A stretch of DNA of 64,000 nt, taken from the NCBI GenBank assembly GCA_014058105.1, contig JACGCM010002671.1, positions 620,001-684,000 on the forward strand. The letters run 5' to 3'. The position numbers and the translations under genes are program-made. Position 1 is the stretch's first letter; every line of letters begins with the position of its first letter. Source of the stretch: Kingdonia uniflora. Lineage: Eukaryota > Streptophyta > Magnoliopsida > Ranunculales > Circaeasteraceae. The notes beneath the pieces were generated by a model, which saw only the letters and a program-made list of their open reading frames with translations, searched no databases and was not told the DNA's origin. Positions 24,701 through 35,414 of the stretch are shown here, piece by piece.

Positions 24701-25151
24701 GGAGTTAACATCTACCCGAGTTCGAATCTCATAATTTTTGGCAGAACTAGAGGAGGAAAGTAAGAATGTGAAAGACTTACAATTCCAAGTAAATTTGCTT
24801 GAAGTGGGGATGGCTGATATGCGAGTTCGTGCTCGCAAGTACGAAGTGTTGTGGTCGGTGTCTGATCTGGTGGTAAAGAAGATAGAAAAAGTCTGTGCTA
24901 AACAGAACGAAGACATAAAAAAGGATTGAAACAAAATACATGAGTTGGAGCAAATATGGTCTGAGTATCTAGGCCCCATGGTAGCCAAAATGGGAACTCT
25001 TAAACGGAGTATGGTTAGAGAAGGAAAAAAAATCATTATGGGGAGAATGCCAAATTTTATGTTTGAACGGATGTATAGAGGTTGTGTAATTGATGCTGCA
25101 GGACCTTCTAATTTAGGTAATGGTGCAAGTGATAGCTCTAGTGAGGAATGA
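21796..25151 (+). pseudogene. Antisense extra ORF continuation, coiled-coil-rich
   Basis: Further plus-strand pieces are charged and helical: 22343-22561 (QSARMKELKAELLLEKERRA), 23736-24020 (YRGELSRVEGKFRKFVMGCG) and 24738-25151 (EEESKNVKDLQFQVNLLEVG). Long coiled-coil C-terminal halves are usual in proteins with the preceding domain, so these pieces probably belong to the same decayed protein or a duplicate of it. Stops and shifts separate the pieces and none could be expressed whole. Confidence 0.4.
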
Positions 25152-25289
25152 GGTATTAATGTGATTAGTTGTTATGTATACTAAACAAAGATAATAGATA
25201 GAGTGTACGAAGAAATAGTTAAGGACGAGAAAATTATCTGTACCAACCTTGTGAGGTGCTCACGATAATATAAGTTTGAGTTGTGTGAT

Positions 25290-25560
25290 CAATTTGGCCG
25301 ATGTGGTAAATGATCTGCTAACAATCTGTTTGGGCAAAGCATCAAATGACTTGTAATGTATTAGACGATCAGTTTGGCCGAAGCAACAAACAACCTGTTT
25401 GGCTGAAGCAACAAGCGACCTAAAATGTATTAGACAATCAGTTTGGCTGAAGCAACAAATGACCTATAATATATAAGACGATTAGTTTGGTCGAAGCAAT
25501 AAACGGCCTATAATATATTAGACGGTCAGTTTGGCCGAAGTAACAAACGACCTATAATCT
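25290..25560. repeat. 44-bp tandem repeat in the Tat 3' region
   Basis: The word GTTTGG(C/T)(C/T)GAAGCAACAAA recurs at 25328, 25372, 25397, 25441, 25485 and 25529. Spacing is exactly 44 bp except one truncated unit of 25 bp; a diverged unit starts near 25292. Each unit also contains GACCTATAATATATTAGACGA. The array lies between integrase and the antisense ORFs. Confidence 0.85.
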
Positions 25561-25789
25561 GCATATAGAAGTACTTGTTGGATATATTAGAAGTACTGTA
25601 ATGTAGGGCAATCAAACACAAGTATTTCATTGGTGTAAGATTGATGTACACTGAATGTGTTAGATAGAGTATTATATGAAATAGTAGAAGGTACTCAGAT
25701 ATATGGGGATCAGACATAAGTCTTTCATTGATGTAAGATCGCTATACAAGATGATAGATTGATAAAAGTAAAGTACACTGTGATAGATT

Positions 25790-26960
25790 ATTATCTTCGA
25801 TATAATTTCAGTCTCCTTGTGTTCCAAGGATTAGGTATTCGTTCTCCATATTCGGTGGCGAGATCGTAGAAACCAATCCTAATTTTTCCAACAACGACAA
25901 AATGACCTTCCCAATTTTTAGACAATTTTCCAGGATTGATTTTTTTTTCTGTGTTTGGGAATCTCTCGTAGGACGAGATCCTTGATTTCGAATTCTCTAT
26001 GACGAACATGCTTGTTATAAGATCGGGCTAAAGCTTGGTGGTACCTTCCCAGATTCATGATTGCTCGGTCCCGAGTTTCCTCGATCCAATTCATATTGCA
26101 TGTCAATTGGAATTCATTTTCTTCATCTGTCATGGTATGGTTGTGAATGGGATAATGATACTGAGTGGGGATAATGGCCTCAGTACCATAAGCCAGGAGG
26201 AACGGTGTACATCCAGTTGATATTCATGGTGTTGTTCGATAAGCCCATAACACATGTGGTAATTATAGGATCCAATTACCTTTTTTTTCTTTTTCTTGTC
26301 GAACGCTTTTTGATTCCATCCATGATAGTTTGATTAGTGATTTCGGCCTGACCATTTCCTTGTGAGTAATACGGATTGGAAGGAGAGTGTATGATATTGT
26401 GCTGATTAAGGAATTTGACTACTCTGGATCCAACGAACTGAGGTCCGTTGCCAATTCTGATAAGATAGGGGCAGCCGAAACGGATGATGATGGTTTCCCA
26501 TATGAATTTGATGACTTCATCCTCTCGTGTACGACACAGAAGAACTGCTTATACCCACTTAGTGAAGTAATCCGTCGTTACTAACAAATGTTTTCTCTTT
26601 TCTGGTGCAGTGGGAAATTCTCCTACAAGGTTGAGGGCCCATCTTTTAAATGCCTATACGACATTGCTAGAGTGGAGTTCCAAGGCTAGAGCTCGAATTT
26701 GGGGACCATGACGTTGGCAGGCATCACACTTGCTCGCGAGTTCGATGGCTTAAGCTTTCATTTTAGGCTAGAGGACGCCTTAGGTAAGAGCTCGATTGGC
26801 TAGAGATCTTTCAGCTGCTTGGGAACCGCAAGTACCTTCATGTAGTTCGTGTAGGAATTTTTGAGCTTCTTTGTTGGACAAACACTCGAGGTATGGTCCT
26901 GTGGCTGAAATTTTGTAAAGGAGACCGTTGCCCATGATATAGTGCTTAGCATTATTAAGT
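25790..26960 (-). pseudogene. Tat integrase relic
   Basis: On the minus strand the frame pieces give a zinc-binding start (HELHEGTCGSQAAERSLANR ... CDACQRHGPQI) and a core with the first catalytic Asp (VTTDYFTKWV). The region of the second Asp reads IGNGPQFVGS (Asp lost), and GQAEITNQTI retains the catalytic Glu. The C-terminal part (26133-25918) reads NLGRYHQALARSYNKHVRHR and EIKDLVLREI. Several stops and shifts interrupt it. No chromodomain follows, as expected for the Tat lineage. Confidence 0.8.
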
Positions 26961-27179
26961 ACGCATCTCTTCTCTATGGGATCTATAGGGAGTTTGCCGT
27001 CAAATGTGTTTTTAGTCCCAATATACTTGAGGTAAGGTCGTCTCCAATCGTCCTCATCCTTTTCAACCCCCCCAGTATTGACAAAATTCGAGCTTATGAT
27101 GTTAATACTGGGGGTGGATAATACTTCATTCTTTAGATAACATGTTTTTGTACCCAGGATTCCTGCCAGATATGCTAGA

Positions 27180-27560
27180 GAGTCCGAATGTTAATTTTCC
27201 CTACGCGGTACATGTTCTATAGTAATTTTTTTGAATATGCTCATTCTATCGGCTACTACTGCTACATAGTTGATCATCTTTCTGTTCTTCTGAAATCTTT
27301 ATGTGTAATGGTTGACAATGAGTAAAGAGTCTGTGTAGACAGATAGCTCAGAGACTCCGATTTCTTGAGCCATATCTAGACCGTGAATCATTGCTTCGTA
27401 CTCGGCCTCATTGTTGGTTGCTTTGAAATTGAATCTGACTGCCTTTTCGATTATATCATTGGAAGGTGTGATTAATACTATTCTGATACTAGATCCTGTA
27501 GGTCCAGAGGATCCATCAGTTAAAAGACGCCATCCTTTCTGAATTATCCAGTCTGAATTT
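27180..27560 (-). pseudogene. Tat archaeal-type RNase H domain
   Basis: The minus strand reads WRLLTDGSSGPTGSSIRIVL, NNEAEYEAMIHGL and VYTDSLLIVNHYT, the three acidic blocks of an RNase HI-like fold, located downstream of the normal pol RNase H. A second RNase H of this kind is diagnostic of the Tat lineage. A stop after NHYT and other lesions show decay. Confidence 0.75.
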
Positions 27561-27779
27561 TCTTTAAACTTTTTTTCATGAATATATGTACTGTCTTCTT
27601 CCTAATCAGGATCTTCTATAGGGAAGTCCGCTAGAAAATCTGCTACTGCCTAAACCTTTTTAGAATGTCTTGGTTCAAAATAGATGCCATGTTCATCAAG
27701 AGTGACTGACCATTACTGTACTCGTCTCGATTTTTCTCGCTTGGATAAGATTTCTTGTAAAGGATAATTGGTCACCACT

Positions 27780-28860
27780 CAAATTGAGTGGGGTTGGAAA
27801 TACTATCTCAGCTTTTTTAATGTGTAGACGTGAGCTAAGAGTAGTTTCTCGATCTTGGTATATCGAGATTCTGCTGGAGTGAGAGTTTTACTGATAAAGT
27901 AGACAGGCTTCTCTATTTTCCCGTCAAGTCGAATGAGAACAAAACTTAAAGATTTTTTAGTAACTGTAAGATGAATTGTGAGTTCTTCCCCTTCGCCAGG
28001 TGTACTCATCACTGGTGGTGAACCCAAGTAAAGTTTAAGTTCTTGAAACGCTGCTTCACACTCTGCTGTCCGCTCGATCTCAGGATCTTTCTTAACCTTA
28101 TGTTTTGTGGTCCCTTCACGCAATAAGTTGAACAACCATCGACAACAATTTATAGATTTTAAACTGAAACAGTTTATTGAGGTAATCTTGCCTACTAACT
28201 TCTGGACGTCTTTCTTCGTTTTTGGAGAAGGCATAGTCAATAATGCGCGAATACGATCTGGATCAGCTTCAATACCACGCTTGCTTATTAAGTAACCCAT
28301 GAATTTCCCTGACTGGACTTCGAACTGACATTTCTTGGGGTTGAGTCTCATCTTGTAGAAAGGGAGAATTTTAAAAGTTATGCGTAAGTCTATAATATGG
28401 TTCACCTTATTAAGACTTTTACACAACATATCATCAATGTAGACCTCCATTGTCTTTCCAAGGTGGTCTTTGAACATCTGTGTCATCAAGCGCTGGTAAG
28501 TAGCTCCCACATTCTTGAGACCGAATGACATGACCTTATAGCAGTATAGGTCATGTTCTGTAATGAAAGTTATTTTCTCTTGATCTTCAAGTGCATAGGT
28601 ATTTGATTATAGCCTGATGCGGCATCCATCATAGACAGAATTTCGTGTCCCAAAGTAGAATCGAGTAGATGGTTTATGATAGGTGGTGGAAAACTATCCT
28701 TTGGAATATGTTTGTTGAGGTCCGTAAAATCCACGCACATTTTGATCTTGCCATTTTTTTTGGGACCGCGACAATGTTTGAGGCCCATTTTGGATAATTG
28801 GCCTTTCGGATGAAGTCGACTTCGATGAGTTTGTCGATCTCTTTATTGACTTCGTCTCGG
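27780..28860 (-). pseudogene. Tat reverse transcriptase and RNase H
   Basis: Two minus-strand frames (28788-28570 and 28531-27803) cover the palm and thumb. Motifs include PKKNGKIKMCVDFTDLNKHI, KDSFPPPIINHLLD, MSFGLKNVGATYQRLM, the catalytic YIDD box in VYIDDMLCKS, and KCQFEVQSGKFMGYL. The retroviral-type RNase H follows (KPVYFISKTLTPAESRYTKI). The frame is broken near 28550 and again after 27803, so the protein is not expressible as a whole. Confidence 0.9.
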
Positions 28861-29180
28861 ATTCTCGGTGCTAAAATTCTCTATTTTTGCTTGACGGCTT
28901 CGGCTTTATCTTTTAAATTGAGCTTTTGGCAGGCCAGATTTGAATCAATGCCCAACATTTTGTGGAAAGTCCAAGCGGAGACATCACTGTTGTCTTTAAG
29001 GAACTGGATGAGTACATTGCACTCTGCTATGGGCAGAAGAGTGCTAATGAATGTTCCACGCTTGTCGCCACTAATTTCGACGTACTCTGTAGGTTCTGCG
29101 CTAGGCAAATGGTGTCCGGTAGAGTTTACTTTATATTTTTCTATAATGTTCCCTGTCGTATTCTATAATTGCTATGCGAG

Positions 29181-29609
29181 CTATGGTTTTGTTGGTTCTG
29201 GTACAATAGTAACATAATTTTTGCATGCTCGAGCTAATTTCTGAGTTCCTTTGATTTCATAGACGCTACCGTTCCATTCAAAACGTAACGCCAAATGATA
29301 AGTTGATGGAATAGCGCACATATTGTGTAACCAACAACGTCCTATTATCCCTAAATAATGGGACTTGGCATTGACGACATAAAAGATGACGTCAAGTATT
29401 ACTGGTCCTGCCGTGATAGGAAGTATAATCTTGCCGACCCGTTCCTCCTTAGATCCGTTGAATCCACATATATCAATGTCGCTTGGCTGGACCTTATTGG
29501 CCAGACCCATTTGATCGATCGTGCTTTGAAATAATAGTTCAATAGTGCTGCCAGTATCTATCATCATTGTGTGAAATACCAAGTTTCGCATTTTTAACAT
29601 GATCACCAA
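29181..29609 (-). pseudogene. Tat aspartic protease region
   Basis: A 142-codon frame contains the catalytic motif MIDTGSTIELLF and the later hydrophobic block HYLGIIGRCWLHNM, as in the retropepsins of plant gypsy elements. It lies between the gag remnants and reverse transcriptase, in the expected order. Confidence 0.8.
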
Positions 29610-30119
29610 GGCATCATGGTGAGAAAAGTTGATGTGTCGAACATCGCAATCATCAAAAGAAATTCATGTGCATTTAGAGCTAGATACTGGAAGTAAACGA
29701 GCTTCTTTATTTTACATGGATAAGTCGTGACATTGGCCGACACGTCTTCTTTTCCTCCTGTTTGATTCTTTGACAATCTGAGTCTCAACAAAATGACAGA
29801 GTAAGATATGGTATAAGTGCTTCTTGGTTGCTGGTTCTTCAATTTATAGGGCTTCTGTAGTCTTTTTGTAACTCCCATTCTTGTAACTCTCAATGTCCAT
29901 GATGTACTCATGCATTCGTCCATCTGCAAAGATGTATTCCAACAATCGTTGTAAGGTAAAGCAGTACTTTGACTCATGATGTCGGACCTTGTGGTGAATG
30001 AAGTATGGCTTGTTCTCAATGGGTTGAAGAGATTTTGCATTACGGAAGAATCTATCTTTCTGTAGTATAGGATAAGTGCTGGCTATGGCCACGTTCATCT
30101 TCAGAAGACAAGGCTTTGG

Positions 30120-31357
30120 CAAGTTACTCCCCTTTCAAGGTTGTTCGCCGTTAGACTTTGTTCGTTTCCTGTCTCCTCCTTGATCTGCTGCATTGTCAAA
30201 ATCTAGATTGGTTGATTGATCCCGAGCTGACAATATTGATTTCTGAGGTTTCTATCTCTCAGATACCATTCATTCTAGGTTGATGTATCCGTTGACCTTT
30301 CAATCATGTCTTCTAATACTGTCGGCATGTTTAGGATGAGGTATTCCTTCGGCCTGCCATTGACGAGTAAAGGGTTGGTGAAAGTAGAAATTGTTTTCTT
30401 CTGGTCGAGTCGATCAACTTTTCGAGCTAACTCCATGAACTTTTTAGTAAACATTTCGAACTTCTCTCTTAGCATCTATTTGAGGCTGAAAAAAGAGTAT
30501 AGATTTTCTTCCTTGTCCCTGTTGTACGAGTAATTCTTGTCGAAGTATTCGCGCAACTGTTTGAAAGTTATGATAGACCCTTCAGACAGTATGTAAAACC
30601 ACCGTAGGGGTTCGCCTCATAAGCTGGTAGGAAAGAGCCGGCATAGGATATGGTTGGACGTGGAATGCAAACCTAAAGTGTCCTGGAACTCTTGGACGCG
30701 CTCCACTGGAGTAGTTCCTTTGTACTTGCGGATCTTCGGAGTATGGAACCTGGTGGGGACCTCGCCATCCATTAGCTCTTATGCGATCGGGCTCTTCTGT
30801 AATATGTTGTAGATTCCTTTAGTTGGAGTCTGAGCTTTGAGCATTTCTTTGATTCGTCTCTTGACATGTTCCTGGGTCATGCATTGCTGAGCTGCGGTGA
30901 TCGGGCGGGTGACGCTTCCTTCTCCAGAATTATGGTCGCCACCCCCTTCACTTAAACGTTCTTTTCCTGGGACTCAAACTCATCAAGGTAGATTATCGGT
31001 CTGTCTAACTCCCGTCAGGGTGCTATCAAGTTCTTGTTGAATCTCCTGGATCGGGATGGGCCCCATTTCTTGTTGTTGATGGTTAGATCGAAGGGCACCT
31101 CCTATATGATTACTTTTTGAAGGAGGTCCTATTCTGTCATGAACGGAGATTCGTGAGCCTTCAAGTTGTACGGCTTTGTTATTTTGGGCGGCGGCCTGCT
31201 GGCCCTGTAGAAAATTCAACGCATCCTGTATACTTGCTAGTTATTGCTTTAGAGCTGCACGTCTTTCGATTTGAGAATTCAAAGTGGCCTGCAGATCTAC
31301 TAGTGCGACATTTTCTTCTACTTGAACTGCTGGCGTGCTCTGACCTGGGGGTGACAT
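30120..31357 (-). pseudogene. Tat gag region
   Basis: Starting at the ATG ending at 31357 (MSPPGQSTPAVQVEENVAL) the minus strand reads a gag-like polypeptide interrupted by stops after about 40 codons and repeatedly later. The capsid-like part has GEPLRWFYIL, FKQLREYFDKNY and EKFEMFTKKFMELARKVDRL. Gag packages the RNA in virus-like particles. This copy is non-functional. Confidence 0.7.
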
Positions 31358-31418
31358 TCTAAAAGAAGATGATCAGTGGTGTTTTGAGACAATGGGTTTG
31401 AGAACTACGATTCCCATA

Positions 31419-31430
31419 GACGGTGCCAAA
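31419..31430 (-). other. Primer-binding-site position of the Tat element
   Basis: The minus strand immediately after the 5' LTR reads TTTGGCACCGTCTATGGG, matching the TTGGCGCCGTC-type junction usual in Tat elements. The priming tRNA cannot be assigned from this alone. Confidence 0.6.
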
Positions 31431-32186
31431 TATAATGGCCTAATTCTGGAATTTGGACTTAGCCTTTATACCAAAGGTATCTAGAATGCTCAAGAATAGT
31501 GAACAATAATCAACAAAATAATTTTACATGGAAAACCTCTAAATAAGTTAAAAACCACAATCTCTCTTAAGGATTTTGAGAAAGAGAAGATGATCTTATT
31601 GACGTTGCTAACTTATTACAATAAACACTCTGAATATCTAGAACTTTAGGGTAAGGATTCTTCTGTATAGAATTGTCTGTCCGTAATCTGTTGTTCTCTG
31701 GTCCTACTTATAGGTCTAACAATATGACCGTTTGATGACCTTTAATATTCTTAAGAGTGGATGCTACAAAGTATATGTAAGATACTCTTTGACCAGATAG
31801 TGTAACGTCCTGACCTCTGTTACTATACAACGGCTCTATTGATGACTGTACTCTTGCGTAAATCGAACTATTGTATGTGGAGGTCGAAAGTGATGTTTCG
31901 AACTGAGGAAAGTTGATCATGTCTTCAGTAGTACTTCCTGTATGCTGATGAGATCGAAGATGAAGCTTGAGTCCAAGACAAGAAATAAGCTATTACAAGA
32001 CGACTCTCAACCGATAACACGAGGATTACTATGGATGAGTGGTGTTGGTAGAGAAATTCATACTGTCTATGTTTCCTAATGTTGTTGCTTTGCTTTTGGC
32101 TATGCCACGTGCTCTATTGGTGAGGTCGAAAGCTCATGCTGGTCGAAGATAAATTTTAAGTTTGAGATGCCGAATAAGCCACTACA
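31431..32186 (-). repeat. 5' LTR of the Tat element
   Basis: 756 bp, collinear with 17196-17952. The TG terminus next to the internal region has decayed to TA (TATAATGGCC). GTGGG follows at 32187-32191, completing the target duplication. Confidence 0.92.
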
Positions 32187-32191
32187 GTGGG

Positions 32192-33485
32192 TGATGTTTC
32201 TTTAGTAGATATTAGCTTGGTATGGTTAGATTTGGTAGTGGGTATGGTATGATTAAGGGTTTTGGTTTCTTGGGTTTAGTTTAGATTTGTGGGTGAATTA
32301 TGTTGTTTGAAACCTTAGCTTATAGAGAGAGAGAAAGAGAGAGTTGGATCATGTTGTTTTGAGATTTGATGTAGATTTAGTTAGCTGCATTTTTGGTTCT
32401 AGTGTGCTAAGAATGATTGGCACTTTGGGTATGTTATGGATTGCATATCCATCTACAGAACAGTTATGGATTGTATCCATTTGTTATGCACCTATGCAAT
32501 ATAGGGAGTATAGGGCCGCTATGTTATGGATTGTATATCCATTTGTATATCATCTGCAAAACTGTTATGTTATGGATTGCAATATATGGATTGTATATCC
32601 ATCTGTTATTCTTTGTCTATTATATGTCCATTATCTATACCATCTGTTGTATCTACACCTTTTCTTGTATTTGTCCATTATCTGTACCATCATATCTGTC
32701 CCTTGGTATAAAAGCATCTATACTATTATCTGTTCATCTGCTACAAATGTTTTTAACAGCTTTGGTATTCTCAGATAATGGATAGATGCTTTTATTTGTC
32801 CATCTGTCCATATGTACAGATAGTGGAAAGATGCTTTTATCTGGCCATATGTCCATATCTACAGATAATGGAATGATGCTTTTATTACGAAATGGTGTTT
32901 GATTAAATTTGTTGTTGATAAATGTTTATTATTTATGAAATGGGGTTTCTTTAATTCAACCCATTTCATAGTGGATATCTACTTTTTGTCAAAATTTTAA
33001 TCTAAGTGGACATTTTCAGGTTAAATATCTTTGTGGATAGCTGCTGTTTGCTCTCCTTGGGATCTTTTGGTTAGTGTCTTACCATATCAAGTTTTTCTCT
33101 TTTCATTTTTGTTGTTGGAACTTTTTTAATGTCAAGTTGTTTTTACCATAATCCCTAGTTTGCTGTGTGACATTGTTTGTTAGATTTGAGTGGTTATTAC
33201 CTAGACCTGTTAATGGATAGATGCTTATTGAAGCTGTTATTACTGGTTTTGTTATTGGAGCTGTTATTACAAGCAAGAATAAAAGGGAAGAAGTAGACAA
33301 CCCCTACATACAAAATCTAGAAGAACACACACTAGTAGAGACTAGCATAAGTACTAGATCAACCATACATTAAACAAATCTAGAATAAGTATGCCACTCT
33401 TGAATAAGTACTAGTGCAACCAGACTCTATTGATTTTTTAGGAATCTACTTGCTAATAACTTAAGTAAACCTTAGATTACTTAGA
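32192..33485. other. Internal sequence of the outer DNA transposon, middle part
   Basis: This resumes the sequence broken at 17195 (GATTGTGGG then TGATGTTTC). It contains a cluster of short degenerate repeats (32430-32880: TATGGATTGTATATCCATCTG and CAGATAATGGAATGATGC variants) that recurs beyond the copia insertion, from 43480 on. The overlapping open frames at 32344-32785 are by-products of these repeats. Confidence 0.45.
33221..33373 (+). pseudogene. Possible N-terminal relic of the outer transposon's protein
   Basis: A 50-codon frame with a hydrophobic start (MLIEAVITGFVIGAVITSKN) then KREEVDNPYIQNLEEH. Plant PIF/Harbinger transposases often begin with a hydrophobic block followed by a basic one and such a PYIQ-type segment, so it may be the start of the transposase just upstream of the copia insertion. 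It is too short to be sure. Confidence 0.25.
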
Positions 33486-33490
33486 TTACT

Positions 33491-33697
33491 TGTAAAGATA
33501 AAAGAAAGATTGAATTTACTGGAATGGATATTATTCATACTCAATCATGTATTTATACTACATTATAGATTATTCTAGTTAGGTATTACAATAGGAAAAC
33601 TAATATACACAAATATTCTATTCTTAGTATGGAAGATTCTGGAAGATTCTGGAAGATATGGAAGATCTGGAAGATATGGAAGTTTGACTTCCTAACA
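33491..33697 (-). repeat. 3' LTR of the copia element
   Basis: 207 bp, plus strand from TGTAAAGATA to TTCCTAACA, matching the split 5' LTR. It includes a run of GGAAGAT(T/A)(C/T)TGGAAGAT repeats at about 33633-33680. Confidence 0.93.
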
Positions 33698-33709
33698 CTC
33701 TCCCTCAAG
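33698..33709 (-). other. Polypurine tract of the copia element
   Basis: The minus strand reads CTTGAGGGAGAG immediately before TGTTAGGAAG of the 3' LTR, the classical copia plus-strand primer. Confidence 0.85.
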
Positions 33710-33725
33710 TTGGAGAGTGGATATC

Positions 33726-35340
33726 CTACAATCCCAACTTGTAAACCATAGGAACAAAGATCTCTTTCCCCATGGGCTTGGTCAAGACGTCTGCTAGCTG
33801 ATGTGCAGAATTTACATATCTTATAGTCATGGAACCATCTTGGATCTTGTCTCTAATATAATGGTTATCCATCTCAATGTGCCTAGTTTGCTCATGAAAA
33901 ACTGGGTTTGCTGCAATGTGTTAGGCAGTCTTGTTGTCGTAATATAGCAAGGCTGATTCGTGATGTGAAAGTCCCAAGTCCCTCAATAGATTTCGGAGCC
34001 ATGTTAACTCACAACAGGCTCCCGTTGCACGGTATTCCGCCTTGGCAGAAGAGAGTTAAACTATTTTCTGTCACTTCGACCTCCAAGATATTAATGAATG
34101 TCCATGAAAGACACAATAACCCGTAGTAGATCTCCTAGTAAGTGGGCAACCTGCCCAATCCGAGTCACAGTAAGCCCTCATCTTGAAATCACTACTCAAA
34201 GAAAAGAATAGGCCTTGGCCAGGTATACCTTTTAGATATCGGACAACTCGGAGAGCTGCCTCCATATGAAGTCTTCGGGGTTGGTGCATAAATCTACTCA
34301 AGACATGTACAACATATGTTATATCTGGCCTCGAAACAGTCAAGTAAATTAATCTGTCGACTAATCTTCTATACCGACCATGATCTTTGAGCAGGTCGCT
34401 CTTGTCCGATAATTTCAAGCCTCGTTCCATAGGAGTATCAACAGGGGCTGCGCCCAACAACCCTGCATCCTCAATGATTTCTAATGCATACTTACGTTGG
34501 GAAATACAAATTCTGTTCTTAGATGCAGAAACCTCAATACCAAGAAAGTATTTCAAATCACCGAGATCTTTGAGATGAAAATGACTACGCATAAATTTTT
34601 TAGTTGCAGCAATGCTAACAGCATCATTTCCAGTAATCAGAATATCATCAACATATATGAAGAGAGCAGTAAAGGACTTGCCTTGTTTTCTGGTGAACAG
34701 AGAATAATTAGCTCGAGATTGTACATAACCAGCGGAGCGAATAGCTTCTGAGAACTTGGAGAACCACTGACGAGATGCTTGTTCCAAACCATATAATGAC
34801 TTATGAAGGCGACACACCAAGTTTTCCTCCCCCTGTCGCCGAAGCCCTGGCGGTGGAGACATATATATTTCTTCAGCTAAGTCGCCATGAAGAAAAGCAT
34901 TGCTGATGTCCTTTTGATGAAGGAACCAGCCACGAGCTGTGGCCAACGCGAGCAAGCAGCGAACTGAGATGATCTTGACAGTGGGGGAAAAGGTATCCTG
35001 ATAATCAACACCTTCTAGCTGAGTGAATCCCTTTGCGACCAATCGGGCTTTGTACCTCTCAATAGATCCATCTAAACGGTGTTTAATTTTATACACCCAT
35101 TTGTAGCCAATAGGTGTCTTACCGGCCTGGAGTGGAGTGAGGGACTAAGTATCGTAGGCTTGGAGAGCCTACAATTCAGAGTGCATTACTTCCTGCCACT
35201 CAGGATGAACGGCGGCTTCCGAATAAGACCTGGGTTCCGTGACATTACTAATCTAAGCAATAAAAGATCGATATGCAGGCTTATATCTGTGATATGTAAC
35301 ATAATTGTCTAGTGGATAACGTGTACCTTTGGTCGGACCC
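33726..35340 (-). pseudogene. Copia reverse transcriptase and RNase H
   Basis: The 35096-34071 frame has the copia RT motifs YKARLVAKGFTQLEGVDYQD, TFSPTVK, LHQKDISNAFLHGDLAEEIY, RLHKSLYGLEQASRQW, the catalytic FIYVDDILITGND, and HLKDLGDLKYFLGIEV. It runs into RNase H (YCDSDWAGCPLTRRSTTGY), then after a stop SSAKAEYRATGACCELTW, and ends with HQLADVLTKPMGKEIF and a stop at 33726. Upstream, toward 35340, residues such as YPLDNYVTYHRYKP and HPEWQEVMHSEL precede the ORF. Two or three nonsense changes make it defective. Confidence 0.93.
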
Positions 35341-35414
35341 GACATTAAGGAGGCCGATTGGTCGGAGTAAACGTTGGAGCATACATAATCGTTGAGCTTG
35401 ACCGGTGGACCAGT

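Larger units (their letters stand above)
17196..32186 (-). mobile_element. Tat-lineage Ty3/gypsy LTR retrotransposon, 14,991 bp
   Basis: The LTRs are 17196-17952 (3' LTR in element sense) and 31431-32186 (5' LTR), flanked by the exact duplication GTGGG at 17191-17195 and 32187-32191. On the minus strand the order is gag, protease, reverse transcriptase, RNase H, a second archaeal-type RNase H and integrase. About 7 kb of extra sequence then precedes the 3' LTR. The dual RNase H, the missing chromodomain and the long 3' region with antisense reading frames are known hallmarks of the Tat lineage (Ogre/Retand relatives). All protein regions carry stops and shifts, and many LTR differences look like C-to-T/G-to-A changes, so the copy is old and inactive. 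Confidence 0.92.

Noticed and set aside
25290..25560. Regular 44-bp repeats considered as a CRISPR array
   Set aside because: Units are contiguous without unique spacers and lie in a plant retrotransposon.
32344..32785. Overlapping Tyr/Ile/Cys-rich open frames
   Set aside because: Generated by the TATGGATTGTATATCC short repeats in all three frames.
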